Assembly: GCA_033064195.1 (NCBI GenBank)
Contig: JARBJD010000114.1
Coordinates: 144,962-208,961 of the forward strand
Source: Blattamonas nauphoetae
Taxonomy: Eukaryota; Preaxostyla; Oxymonadida
Direction of reading: 5' to 3'
DNA: 64,000 nucleotides
Part shown: positions 10,741-23,035 of the stretch, piece by piece
Layout of the letters: every line of letters begins with the position of its first letter
Position numbering within the stretch: position 1 is the first letter of the stretch
Notes under the pieces: model-generated
What the model was told of the DNA's origin: nothing
What the model saw: only the letters and a program-made list of their open reading frames with translations
Databases searched by the model: none
Translations under genes and position numbers: made by a program

Positions 10741-12321
10741 CTACAATGTATTGATGTCGATATCGATTAGATCACTGTCATCGGCAGGCTCGGGTGGAGG
10801 GCGATCGCGAAATGAATGTGAAGACGACGATTTGAGGGATTTCGCCCCAAAATTGGGAATTGGCATTTGCTTCGCCTTTGAGAGACCAAGCTTTGCTTGA
10901 AGTGCCTGAATTCCTGTGAGTGGTGGTTGCTGTGATTCTTTTTCATCGTCGTCTGGGGGTGGTGGTGGAGGATCGTCTGGTTCTTTCTTCTCAGCAAATG
11001 GAGGGAGTTGTGGTTTACGTTTTGGGATTGGTGGAGGTGTTCCCAATAGGTTACTGGATGAAAGTGAGTGGATTGGCGGTTTGCTCTGAGGGGCTGGAGG
11101 TGGCGTTGAATCAAGTTTTGGTGTGCCAAATGGGAGTTTCTTGATTGAGCTTTCACCAACTGGGGGTGGTTTGCGAGATGGAAGTGGTGGGGCGTTGGTT
11201 TGCTGTGAATCAATTGCATCAATAATCTCGAAGTCATCATCATCCATTTCTGGAAGTTTTTCTGTCGATGATATAGTGGTTTGAGATGAATTAAATGATG
11301 GGGGGTGACGCGCAGGGAGTTTCAGTGGTGTAAACTGGTGACTTGGTGTTGAATGAATGTGTTGTGATGGCTTTTGTGTATCAGCCTCAGTTGGAGGAGA
11401 ATCAGTTGGAGGTGGTGGCGGCAAATCGTCAATATCATCACCAGGAGGAGGTGGTGGAAGGTCAGGAGGGGTTGGTTCGCGTGGCGGGAGCGATATAGTG
11501 TTGGCGAGTTTGACTTGTGTTTGTGTTTTTGTCTCCTTTCTGACAACTGGGCGCCGCGTTTTTGAGGGTAATTTCTTCTCCTGCACCGTTTCTGGAACGA
11601 TGACATCGTCAATCGGGAGCTCTGTAGACGGCTCTGACGCCTGCATTTTTGAGAAGTCAAAGGACGATTTTGGGACGACCATAGACATTGGACGGTTTCT
11701 TCCCAGTCCTCCCAAACCTCCCATTGGTTGATTTCCAAAAGAGATATTCAAAGACTTTGCTTTTGCAGAGATCGAGAGGCCACCAAATGCTTTTGGTTCA
11801 GGTTTTGGCTGTGAATCATCTGCATCGTCTGACTTCGTTAATACAGATGAAGATTTGTCTATTGTAGGTTTGGCAGCAGGAACTTTGAGGGTAGGTTTCT
11901 TTGGATTTTGATGGAACGAAATTGCAGATTTGATAATGATCGCAACTTGCAAATATTGCGGTGAAGTGGTGCTATAAGGAAAAAAAGATGAAAAAAGAAA
12001 AATGATACAGTGAAGAATCAATGTCACTGTGACAATTCTCAGTCCAATCGTTGAGAAATTGCTTGTGAGAAAATGATGGTTTTCTTTCAAGTGCCGCTTG
12101 CACAAATGACTGAATTCCAGACTGTTGGCAATCAACCAATTGAGTATCACTCGATGAAAACATTTCAATGAGATAGTCAACCAGTGAAGAAAGATTCTGA
12201 GAGAACAGAATAAGTGTCGAAAAACAATTGAGAATAAGAACGAGTATACGTTGGAGTAGGAACTACCCGCTTGACCAGAGTTTGCGGATTCTGACTTTTG
12301 GCCAAGCTGTCTGGGGAACAT
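10741..12321 (-). CDS. Proline-rich disordered protein (496 aa), possible actin-linked adaptor
   Basis: Exons 12250-12321, 12009-12196 and 10741-11971 total 1,491 nt with a TAG stop; introns are 53 and 37 nt. The first 120 residues look folded and helical (NLSSLVDYLIEMFSSSD and onward). The rest is low complexity with many PPPPP tracts alternating with acidic residues (PPPPPGDD, PPPPPTD, PPPPPPDDD) and a repeated KPP/RKPP theme, ending in DSDLIDIDINTL. Such tracts are typical ligands of profilin, SH3 and WW domains, so an adaptor role in actin assembly is a reasonable guess but only that. No WH2 or VHS domain was seen. Confidence 0.75.
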   Translation of the reverse strand: MFPRQLGQKSESANSGQAGSSYSNVYSFLFSIVFRHLFCSLRIFLHWLTISLKCFHRVILNWLIANSLEFSHLCKRHLKENHHFLTSNFSTIGLRIVTVTLILHCIIFLFSSFFPYSTTSPQYLQVAIIIKSAISFHQNPKKPTLKVPAAKPTIDKSSSVLTKSDDADDSQPKPEPKAFGGLSISAKAKSLNISFGNQPMGGLGGLGRNRPMSMVVPKSSFDFSKMQASEPSTELPIDDVIVPETVQEKKLPSKTRRPVVRKETKTQTQVKLANTISLPPREPTPPDLPPPPPGDDIDDLPPPPPTDSPPTEADTQKPSQHIHSTPSHQFTPLKLPARHPPSFNSSQTTISSTEKLPEMDDDDFEIIDAIDSQQTNAPPLPSRKPPPVGESSIKKLPFGTPKLDSTPPPAPQSKPPIHSLSSSNLLGTPPPIPKRKPQLPPFAEKKEPDDPPPPPPDDDEKESQQPPLTGIQALQAKLGLSKAKQMPIPNFGAKSLKSSSSHSFRDRPPPEPADDSDLIDIDINTL

Positions 12322-12425
12322 TAGTCCAACCTCAAAAAATAAATTACGTGATCACTATGTTTGACAAAATAAGAGATAGTTAGCTCTCAAATGAACATGA
12401 ATGAGTGAAATGATTCAGATATATT

Positions 12426-15400
12426 CTATACACGCTTCATTCTTGCAGTTCTCACATCAATCACCAGCCTGTTCAATGTTGGGTCGAACGTTCCTCCATC
12501 GAGAGAATCTAGCATATAACCAGAACTGCCCCCAACATTCAATCCCTGAGAATACTGATCGAGGAAAGGCCCATCCCCGGTGGCGACTAATACCCATGGA
12601 ATGATCTCCTGCAGCCATAATTGGATCACGTGTTCTTTGGAGATGTCACCTTGTGTTGCATCGACAAAGGAATGAAGTATGTTGCGGATCAAATAGAGCA
12701 CGTCCTTGTGAATCGAGGAATATCCATCAATCAGAAGAAGACTGAGGTAGACAGACAGGGTGTAGCGTGTGAGTTGGTGATTGTTGGCGATTGCGAACGG
12801 GAGGGTAAAGAGACCATGAAGGAATCGACAGTCGAGGAAGAACTGAGTGATTTCGCTTGAGATCGTTTGTGACGGAGGATTGAAAAGAGCTGGGCGGTTC
12901 AATTGATCCTGCGTGAAGAGCTCGTCGGGGTAGGGACGCTGTGCAGAGAGATTGGGTGGAATAGCGTGGATTGAGATCTGAGCAACCGGGTTGAGTATGT
13001 TCAACAGAGTCAGAACAATCGACTCCTGAGCTGATTGGGGGCAGTTGGCAAAATGAGTGATGGAGAGAGCTCGTGTGTTGGTGATGATGTCTTCAATCGT
13101 GGTTGATGACGTGGTGAGCCAGTTGGGAATTTGGATGGACGGATTGAAGAATTGCTCTCGCCTCGCTTGGATGACAGTGTTGAGAACGATGCAGGTGAGT
13201 GAGAGAGCTGACGCGAGGAGTGTAGGAAGGGCTGGATGGAACGATTTGTGCCGGAAAACCGATGACGAGTCGAGAGAGGTGAGGAGAAGAGTTGTGATTG
13301 CGGGGACAGTTCGAGCGTCGGTTTTGAGGGAGTTCTGGATGAGTGCCACAGATGCATCAGACGCGCCGTTTTCGCCGATTCCGATGGAGTTGGTAATGAC
13401 GAGGAGAAACTGGGTGAGACCATCGCCTCCGATCAGTCCTCCAAAAGTGTTGAGTGTGTTTGAAATGGCAGTCGCAAGAGCGATCGGAAGAGCTGGAAGG
13501 GCAGAGAAGAACGCAGGTTGCGCAAAAACAAGAGAAAACAGGGAGCACAACGGGCCAAGTCGAGGAACAATAATCTCTTTGAAAGCGAGAGGCCTTGCAT
13601 CGCTGGACGGGCCAAAGTAAAGCGCGGAGAGGAGAGAAAGAAGGGCGAGGGAGTCGGTTAACGGACTCTCAACGAACTGATCGAGGGGGGGTGCTTGTTG
13701 TGTGAAGTGTTGGGAGAAGTACGACGAGAGGGCGTTGTGTTGAGTGTTTTGTTGTTCGCAGAGTTGGCGGATCTGCGCGAGATGTGGAGCAGATGCCTCG
13801 TCGAGTTGAGGGAGCGAGGAAGAAGGGAGGAAAATGGAAAGCACGTCGAATGAAAGGAATGCGGGAGGGCAGAGGCGACATAGTGATGCAACAGATTGTT
13901 GAGGAGAGAGGGGATTGGGGTTGAAGATGGCATAGCGAGGCGGAATGATGAGCGATGAGATGGAGAGTGCAAAGATGGTGTGGCGATGCGGGAAAAGTGG
14001 ATGGAGTTGTGGGTTGAATGAGGCAGATTGGATGGAAAAGAGGGAGAGAAGGAGAGGCTCCACAAACGACGAGAAAGACGGAAGATTTGTGAGGAATGGA
14101 ACCCGATGGTAGGAGACCAGAACGGAGAGGAGGTTTGTGCTGTGTGTGAAGAGGGGAGAAAACAAGTGGGACGTGAACAGAGCCAGTTCTGCAGTTTCAG
14201 GTTGTGTGCTCTGTGCCTGAGATACGAATGAATGGAGGGAGTTGGATAAAGTCATGAATGACACGCTGAGTTCGATTGCATTCTGAACAGCCTTGGCAAG
14301 GTCCATCGAGTCTCCACCATGTTCGTTCAATCGATGTGCTCGGGTTGTGATCAGAGTCGAGAGAAGAACTGCTTGAGACGATAAGCATTGGCAGGTTGCT
14401 TCAATAAAAGTGGACAGGATCCGAATGGGAGTGAGCGAACTGGAGTTACCGGTGAGAGGGAAAGGCATCGCTCCTTTCATGAGATCACCCAGAAGTGCGC
14501 TCGCGATGGATCCAAAAATCTGAGAAAACATTGCAGTTATTTCGATGAGTTGGGTGTGAAATTCAGTTGCGGCGTGGGCCAGTTCAGCGGGTGATCCGAA
14601 AGGTGACTTGATTTGTGGAGGGAGGTCAGCCACGAAATCCAACTGTGTGACTCCTGCGATGAGCGGAAGAAGGGCGTTTGTGAGCGATTGGACGAGGATG
14701 AACCCGTACGAGGCATCGCAGATTGTTGAGAAGAAGTTGACCATTGGGGTCTTGTCTTCTTGGAGGAGGAGATAGAAAGGGAGTGAGAATGGCGATTGGG
14801 ACTGTTGTGGGAGAGCCTGCAGTTCTGTGAGTTTCTGCCCTGTTGTCCGGAGAAGTTCGAGGATCGAAGAAGAGATCAGCTCAAAAAAAGCATGTGGGGA
14901 GAGTTGGAGGCAAGGATACAAAGATTGGGCCGACTTGTCATAAAACAGAGTCCAGTTTGAATTTGAGGTATCCGTCCCATGGAAGATGGAATCATGGACG
15001 GTGACATTTGCTGCTTTGGGAAGGATGCTCGAAATTTTCGAAGGAAGAGAGGACGATGCAGAGAGACCTGCCGTTGGCGAGAGATAGAGCGGTTGGAGTC
15101 GAAGGAGACTGAGTTCAGTGTCTGTTGGATCGTCGTTAAAATGGTTGTTGATTAGATATGATGTGACGGAGGGATTGGCAAGGAAGGTCGGGGCAGTCAG
15201 AGAATTTTGAGTGAGTGGAACGAGAACTGCAGCGAAGTGGTTCATGATGCCCATGACCGATGTGTGGTTTTTGGACGTAGAAGCAGTCAGGTAAGACTTT
15301 GAATCGGTTAAGTTCACAAGAATTGAGTCGAGGCACTCCATTGTCTTCTCATAGCATGTTGGTGAGAATGTGTTTGCGATTTGAGAATTGGGAAGATAGC

Positions 15401-16904
15401 CCGGGGTTGATGATGTGAGAGGCGTTTCAGGTGATATGAAAATTGACGGTGATAATGGAGTAAGATGACCACAGAACTCTGCTGCGAGAGTGATGAGAGA
15501 TGGAAGGAACTGTGTGATAATACCTGAAGAAAAGGGAGAAATAACTAAGAAGCGTCAGACAATTCACGATGTTTGGATCTTGACCCTCAATCCGGATTTG
15601 GAGATCACAGAATTGGCCAATGGTAAAGAAAAATGGAGAGAAAAATCCGTCACAGAGAATATTTGCGTATTGCTTGGCAAACTCCAAAAGTGGGACTACA
15701 AATGTGGAAAAAAGAGAGTCTGCAGTCGTGTTTCTTGTTAGTTCCGCAACGAGCTCAAGAGTACGTTGAGATATTGCGCATGCACGATCATTTCTTGACC
15801 CGAGCAAAAGATCTTCTATCGTCGTTGGTTGCGGCGAAGAAGAGGGACAATTAGGTAGCGATGGAATATATTTGAGCTCAGACGGATAAATTAGTGTTGC
15901 GAACGGAAGGGCAGCGAAAACAGCGTTTGCGATGGGCAAATTATACTGAATGAGGGGGACAGCCAAACGAAGGGATCCCCGTATAACATCCAGGGCAGAC
16001 AATATGAGGGAAACGTGAGGTGACATCGCGCCTGTTGATGGATCTTCTGGAGATTGGAGATCGAAATAATGTCTGAAAGGAGGGATAAATGGATGTTGAT
16101 AGTTTTCTGATTTACGCTAAAATGAGAGAAACAGTAATTATATCAAATACAAGAATGAAAAGTCGAGACTAGTTCGTTTGAATAACTCGTGAGGAGCTCC
16201 TGAATGAACACAAGTATTTTTGTGAAAAACGGAAGTTGATCGCCTCGTAAAAGTGAATTTTCGAACCATTGACGCTTATCCGAAGAAAGAGAATTGTTCT
16301 TCTTGTTTCCGATTTCGTTTAGGAACGTTGAGAAGATGCTGAAGGCAGTGAAAATTGGTTGTGGATTTAACAAAGCATTTCCGATGTCCTGGAAGGATTC
16401 ATGTTGTTGATTCAGGAATGAAGGACATGTTTTTCCAATCAGAGACGCAATATTAGTGAAAGATGAAGGATCAAGCTCTGGATAATCAATTTTGGTACAA
16501 TCTACATAAATCTATCCAAGTATCAACACAAGAATAACATATCATGATATTCATCGATGAGAAAAGCAAACCTTAACTGCGAGATTGAACAGAGTTGTCG
16601 GAATAGAGATATTCTCTGTGCTGGGTTTGTTGAGAAAATTCCAGAGAAATGAGCGAATTGCTCCTCGATCATCACCACCAAGTGACGTCCAATGTAGTCG
16701 AACACATTCGCCAAGACAGATTGCACAAAATTGTTGGATTCCAAGTGAGCTTGGAGAAAAAGGTTCCGAAAGAATTGTGAGGCAAATTTGCCAATTGTTA
16801 GATGACCTGAAAGTAAGGAGGACGGATTCGAGTTCCTTAATGTCTCCTTCACCCCGAGAGAACCTTGAAAATACGTCTTTTAGATATCTCGATTGTTCAT
16901 CCAT
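12426..16904 (-). CDS. Exportin-like karyopherin (importin-beta superfamily), 1,442 aa
   Basis: Exons 16572-16904, 16170-16511, 15561-16116 and 12426-15523 sum to 4,329 nt with a TAG stop; introns are 60, 53 and 37 nt. The N-terminus reads like the exportin-1-like region of XPO4/XPO7-type receptors: an importin-beta-N-like repeat (ELESVLLTFRSSNNWQICL), then QQFCAICLGECVRLHW and an IRSFLWNFL helix pair. The remainder is helical and Leu/Ser rich throughout, as expected of HEAT-repeat solenoids, without transmembrane segments or low-complexity tails. These receptors carry cargo out of the nucleus with RanGTP. At 1,442 residues it is longer than typical XPO4 or XPO7 (about 1,100). Class assignment within the superfamily is uncertain. 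Start at ATG 16904; a short upstream exon cannot be excluded. Confidence 0.65.
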
Positions 16905-17713
16905 GCTTTCAAGAATTTGGGTTCCTTCTCTCAAAACCAAAACAAAACATTATCTAATAAGATTTATTTGTGAAATGAGTCGATTTGAGATTGAGTGAGT
17001 TCGCAAAACGAGAAGATATGCGGTCTGTGAAAGTGTGATTCGATCGATCCATAGTACTTTTTGATGAAACTGTGCACAACATCAGCCTCAACTTATCTGA
17101 TTTATTTCGCTCATTGACATCCACTTTTGCATTTCATCTCCAAATCGTCTCACTCTACTTCAGTATGCATGATAAACGCCACATTTTTTACCTCTTCTAC
17201 AATTTGTTCATTCGGCTTTTTTTTTCCATTCTTGGGAATTTCTGAAGCTCGGCTTTAAACCCAAAGGAATTGTTTTGTGTCCTTTGGAGTCGGATCCGTG
17301 CGAGAGTCTTCGTATTCTTTGTTTTTGTACGCAATCTCAACTGCTTTTCTTCATCATATTTTTCTCATTTTTCCTCAATTAGGCGACTTTTTCAGTGATT
17401 TGTTGTCCGGGTAGATTTCTATCATCTCTTCGGGTGAATCATTACGACCATTTTTTCTCAAGATTCTTTCCAGAGCCAATAACATGTTCACCTCTCATCG
17501 TCAAATTCTCGACGTTTGTGAAGATTTATTCCGTTCTTTTTGCGAACAATCGGAGAATTATGTGTTTTCAATTCCATTTAGAGAGTTGATTATGATAAAA
17601 AGCAGATCTGAGAGAGAATACGAGACCTTTGTTTGGCATCAACATCCATGATTCGTTGACTGTTTCGGCAAAGAAAGATGAGTGAAATGTATTAATTAAG
17701 ACAAGGAAAATGA
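16905..17713. other. Intergenic spacer, nothing recognised
   Basis: About 0.8 kb between the exportin start and the stop of the adenylate kinase gene. It is T-rich on the plus strand with only short open frames (for example 17395-17589). I see no tRNA, repeat or conserved motif in it. It should contain the exportin promoter and the 3' end of the adenylate kinase mRNA. Confidence 0.4.
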
Positions 17714-19250
17714 TTATTCCCACAATTGCACATCATGCTGAGCTGAATCTTGACTTGGCTGTGAGAGAGCCCGAACGACATTGTCGAAGACTCTTGATGG
17801 ATGACCCATTCCTGAAATGAAAATAATGGGACCTGAACGAATGAAAGAGAGAAACAACACACTACCACCGACTGGATCAAAGATCTCTCGATAGACATGG
17901 ACGAGATCCTCCACAAGAAGGGCATCAGCCTCAACCTGTTTCTTCATTTCTGATGGCTTCGTCCCACCAACTCGCCTTGACTGGCGGATCAAGAGATCTG
18001 ATTGGTCCACTTGCAAGAAGAGGGTGTGAGTAGGACGAGCAGGGAGGCAGTTCTGGAGTCGAGTGATCTGAAACGTGTCGCGAGGGAAGTTGATCAGAGC
18101 ATATCCTCTTGTCTTGCAGTCATCTGCACAAAGTCTCTCGAGGACTCGCGAAATAAAGTCATTATCTTCTGTTTCTTCCTCTTCTTCACCTTCTTCCCTT
18201 TGGTTTTGTGCAAAATCTTCGGCATCGACGAAGACGAGATCAAATTTTTCCTCAAGGAGTTTGGCTTGTGTCCTCGCTCCTGAGTTCGACGGTCCTAAGA
18301 ATGCAACTCGAGCAAATAGTGATGGTGTATCGTCGACTGGACTTAGTTGAGAGAGGATTTCATCAACCTTCTGGAAGACGATTTCTGGAGGAAGAGATCC
18401 ATCTACACTAACCATCAAATCCTATGAAGATGAATAAATGTCAGTGAAATACTTCATAGGCTTCGCATAAAGGCAGGAGGTTGGCGTGATACTGATTTAG
18501 ACGGTTTCGAACTTTCTCTTCCTGATCATCGTCTCGTTGGATGCATCTATCTGCAATAGATGAAGGTGGAGGGTTAGTTTCAATGTGATAAATCTTTCCA
18601 GTTTCCTATAAATAAATATCGATTAAAGTGAGAGAGATTCAGACTGGGTCAAGTCGGCGGCCAAGTGCCCGAGACATGAGGATTTCATCAGCCACATTCA
18701 AAAGAATTACATGAGTGGGATTGATTCCCAACGCTTTCATAGCCATAGCTTGACCTTTAGTGCGTGGAAATCCGTCCAAAAGCCAGCCCTTTTTCTTGAC
18801 TTCATCTGTCTCGAGTTTTTCCTTAACAAGATTAATCACGAGCTGGTCAGGAACTAAGTTGAGATATGAAGGCAAAATGAGAGACCAAGTTGTCCGGTTG
18901 TCATGTATCCATGAGCTTCTTTTCCAAGATCTGTTTCGGCTTTGACGGCAGCACGGAGGAGATCTCCAGTACTAATATGGACAAGACCATAATTCTTGAC
19001 AATACTTTCACATTGAGTGCCTTTTCCAGACGCGGGAGCGCCTGTAATGATCACTTTTCGAGCTGGAAGAGTTGGATTTGTGATAGTGTGACGAATAATG
19101 AAAAGTAAAACTGGTATCGCGCAAATAATCAGACATCCATTGGGCTGGTTCTTCAGGTCTCTGTATTACAAGATTTTCGATGAGAGAAGAGAGAGTTTTG
19201 AGTAAGTTGTGTTTGTGAAGGTATTCCTCCGGGTATGATGACGATTTCAT
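17714..19250 (-). CDS. AK8: AK8-like double-domain adenylate kinase
   Basis: Six exons (19112-19250, 18886-19062, 18645-18853, 18453-18605, 17866-18421, 17714-17811) sum to 1,332 nt, giving 443 residues. Order: a short DPY30/RIIa-like helix pair (residues of about 5-45, with IENLVIQRPEEPAQWM), a first adenylate kinase domain with intact P-loop GAPASGKGTQ (about 52), DGFPRT and the R-R-LD/DDD LID residues, then a second adenylate-kinase-like domain from about 265. In the second domain the P-loop reads GPSNSGARTQ, so the invariant Lys is gone. This architecture matches human AK8, found in flagella and cilia, where it balances AMP, ADP and ATP. Splicing restores LID residues RRLDPETGKIYH. Start at ATG 19250 is supported by the length sum; an upstream exon remains possible. 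Confidence 0.85.
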
Positions 19251-19472
19251 CCCCAGCTTTTGGAAATCCTGAATAAATATGATATCGATTAAAATAATGT
19301 CACAGACACTCTTGTTCAGTGAAAGAAGGGTTAAAACCGCCCGAAATAATTTTTCCCGGAAGACACAATTCAGAGATGATGAGTCCCAATGCAAGCATAT
19401 GAGATTAAATTAACAACAAAAAAATGAATATCTAAATCATAGTCCAAACAGCTTGGGTCAGCCGAACTAACT

Positions 19473-22400
19473 CTATTGTATTCCGAAAGGGTGGTCGGGG
19501 ATGCGACCGCCATACGTAAAACTCTCTTTGATTTGGATATCCGTCTCTCCATGCCGTAGTGATGACGTTATATCGTTGTGATGTGGTGGAAACGGAGAGA
19601 TAGCGAAGTCCGTCCACCTTCTCTCGGTGAGCTGTTCGACGTTGTGTGAGACAGCAACAACTTGAGTGTCAGCATACCCTTCGTCAAGAAAAGAGGACAT
19701 GACCTTGTCCGTGTGCTCATGTTCTTTCTCAGTGAGCTTGGAAGCATTCACTGTCTGTCGCCGCCTTTTCTGCGACTGTGCGTGTTCAGGCGACGTTGGA
19801 GGGTCGATCGGCTGGAAGGGGATATCCGAACTGTCGAGGATGGAAGATAGTTTGAGTTGAAACGAAGACAGATGTGAACCTTGTTTCTGGGAGTTGTTGG
19901 CTTGGGGAGTGAGTTGGGATTCCGGGTTTTGGGCGAGAGGGTCGGTGTCGGAGTGGATCGGGGATGAATGATACATGTTGGGGTCTGTGTGGGCACCATC
20001 GAGCATAATAGGTTGGTGGACATTGATCATCGAGTCTGGTTTCTTCAGCCGTCTTGGCAGAGTGTCGGGCCGACGGGTTGACGAGTCCTGGTGCAGACTG
20101 TGAGGACTGGTGGCTGGTGTGGTGTCGTTGAGAGAGAAGGAGCGAAGTCGGTTTGAGACTTGGTCAAATAAAAATGGGTTGGTTGTTGACGAAAGAGTGG
20201 TCTCGACGAGGATACCGGGTTGGTGGGAGATGGAGGAGGACCGTTGAGAGATGTTGCCGTCTTCGGAAGAATAGAATGTCGGGAGCTTTGTTTCGTTGGA
20301 ATCTGCGAAGAGCTCTCCGTCGTTCTCGCTAAAGGCAGTGAAGTCGCTTCCTTCTTTGACTTCAGGAGCAAGTGACGATGAGATGAAGTCTTTCATGAGT
20401 GGGAGATTCTCGGACGAGAAGTCGTCGTTATCGACGAGTGACGAGCGTGGCCGAGTGCGCGAGAACGACGACTGGGTCTGCATCGACCCGTCGGCGTAGT
20501 TGGTGAAGATGCCGTACTCGTCCGAAGAGTCCTGATTCCCTAATGAGCCAAAGTCAAACATGTCCAACTTGGAGGGTGGATTGAAGGTTGGGTCGTGGCG
20601 GGTGTGGGACTGCACTTTCGACGGTTCAGACGCAGAGATTCCCGAGTTGTTGACGACTCCCATTTCAGACAAGATTTCCAGGCTGACGGACGAACTATCG
20701 CCGCCGCCGAGCATTGATTGGAGTGTCTCGTCGTGGCTGCTGAAGGGTGAGATCGCAGACATGGGAGAATTCCCTGATGCTGCTTTTGTTGATTCCGACG
20801 ACATCTTCTTCGACAGGGTCTTGCCTTCCTGCCTGCGAAGACGGGGGATGGGATCTGTGGTGCGTTCAGCGGGTTGGGAGGAGTGGGCTGGGTTGAGGGG
20901 ATCTCGAGCGGAGGATTGGACGACGAGTTCGGGGAAATCATCTTGGACGGAAGTTGTTATGGTGGATGGGAATACAGAAGAGGATTGGATGGAGAACGAT
21001 TGGCTCGCTGGTGAAGGTAGGGAGAAAACGGAATGGGGTGATTGATACGGAGAAGGCTCAGAGTGAGGGATTGGTGGAGGGATTGTAATGGCTGACATGC
21101 TTTGATATGGTGACGATGAAGTATTGTACGAACCAGAACTATGAGGTCCTGAGTTTGCTGGGCGAGTGTATGATGAGTGAGAGTTGTGTTTGACTAGGTG
21201 AGACGAGTGTGAAAGGAAGGGTGGAGTTAAGGGTGATAAATTAATAGGATCGAAGTGGGCAAAGGTGGACGTATTTGGGGACTGATCAGGAACAGAGGCA
21301 TATAGATCAGGAGAGTGTAAGGGAGATTGTGTGGTTGTTGTGGGCTGATGTTGGACAGTTGTGTACGATCGGCTTGAAGGCGGGCCATCGGCAGAATGAC
21401 TAAGATGTTGGACCGATGGTGATGTATTGGAACCAACAGGTGGATGTGAGATTGGAAGAAACAACGAGGGAGAGAGGGATGTTGGAGGGTGGTGAGATAT
21501 ATTTGGGGATGGATTTACAGAGTGATTGGGGGAAAATAATGAGTGGTACCCAGGTTGAGGTTGTTGAGAATAGCTCTGACGGCCAGGGAATAGAGTGGCA
21601 GGATAACCTGGTGGCACTTGGGGAGGGAATGTGAATGTTGTGGGTTGTGTGAGTTGAACAGAGTATTGTTGATAGGGTGAGGACGTGTATGAAGGAGGAT
21701 TGACTTTCTTTGTGCTTGGAATGAATTCAATGACTTTTGGAACAGTTGTTTCTGTTGGAGTAGCGGAATGTTCGAACAAATGTGTGGGATGTTGGATGTG
21801 GTTTTTAGGGTGGAATGAAGGAATTTGCTCGATGTTTTTGGGATTCATTATATTGGTGAGTGATGGTTGATGTGGTTGTGGAGGCGTGAAACGATTCGAG
21901 TGTTCAGCAGCAGCAGCTTCTTCAGCAGTGTCAAAAAGCGGACGTTTTGCGAATGCAACGCCCAGAGGTGGGCAATCCGGAGTGAGAATTGAACGATCCA
22001 ACCATTCGATAGCCTTTGAGGACTCCTCGGTCGTCGAATATCTGACAAAGAAGTTATGATGACAATTGCATACCGAACATATCCTTTCTGCATGGGTGGG
22101 TAGGCCTGTTTGGATTCTGCCATGAGGCGAATGCATTCAACGGATCCATATGGTTCCAACAATTCACGGAATGCATCTGATAAAGGGTAATTGATTGAGT
22201 ATGAGGATTCATGAGAGAGCAGGCAAATAGAAATAGAGTTAAAAAGAAAATTTTCCTTCAGGGAAAATTCAGGCGCAACAGTGAAAAGAAAATGTTGAGG
22301 AATATCCGAGGTAACAAACCATGAGTGAGGTCCGCTGGTAAATGGCGGATATATAGAGTTTGGCTTGGAGGGAATGTTTCTCGATCTCGAACCGTATTGG

Positions 22401-22778
22401 AATACTTGACCAGGAGTTGTTGACCGCGAAGGATTGTATGATTCATGGCACAGATTGCATCCTTTGCTGTTTCTGGATTTGTGAAGCGAACAAAACTATA
22501 ACAGAAAGGAAATTTCAAAAATCCAGGAGTATACCCATATTTGAAGGAATTCTTCGCATCAGGAAAACCCTATACGTGGAAGATAGTAAGAAAAATGAGT
22601 ACGAAATGATGACAGAGAAAGGTCCTCAAACCATGACCCGATAGCTATCTATATCACCAAATGGCTGGAAAAGTTGGAGTAGATCCGAGTCAGTAAACTC
22701 TGCGGGGAGAAAGTTCACATATATGTTCGTGAGACGCGGCTTTTGACGATGTGAAAAGAGAACGGTTGGATTTGTCAT
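19473..22778 (-). CDS. RNA-binding protein with two RRMs and long disordered tail
   Basis: Exons 22632-22778, 22535-22569, 22320-22495, 22074-22176 and 19473-22041 sum to 3,030 nt (1,009 residues). RRM1 spans about 18-95: RNP2 NIYVNFL, RNP1 KYGFVRF (made by the 22496-22534 splice). RRM2 spans about 110-205: RNP2 TLYIRHL, RNP1 KGYVRYS (made by the 22042-22073 splice). The tandem arrangement resembles ELAV/MEI2-type regulators of mRNA. The remaining 800 residues are Ser/Pro/Gln-rich, with repeated HSS, PPHSP and acidic blocks, and no other domain visible. Likely a cytoplasmic or nuclear mRNA regulator with a phase-separating tail; targets are unknown. Confidence 0.85.
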
Positions 22779-23035
22779 GACCGCAAGGGTAATGATGGGG
22801 AAAATACAAAGGAAGGAAGTGGAAGAAAAGAGGAATCTAAAACAGAATCGATATGCGCCTTATGACGTTGGCAAAGAAATCTGCTGGACCATAATTACAG
22901 TCACGAACGATTGATTTGGGTAATCGGATATTGTGATTGTATGAGAGACATCAATTTCGACAGTTATGTTCCAAAAATCTCGAATACACCCTGATGACAA
23001 TGGTTTGGGAGGGATCTTCGATGATCAACACGAAG
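22779..23035. other. Spacer upstream of the RRM gene
   Basis: Short non-coding stretch between the RRM gene start and the hAT-type element. The last eight bases (23028-23035) are the left copy of the element's target duplication. Confidence 0.4.
23028..23035. repeat. Left target-site duplication of the hAT element
   Basis: ACACGAAG, identical to 24008-24015 on the other side of the element. Confidence 0.85.

Noticed and set aside
19253-19400. Minus-strand stretch reading MLALGLIISELCLPGKI, possible pyruvate-kinase-like exon
   Set aside because: The only splice that joins it to the next exon puts the DPY30-like AK8 segment out of frame; the AK8 model without it has a clean length sum.
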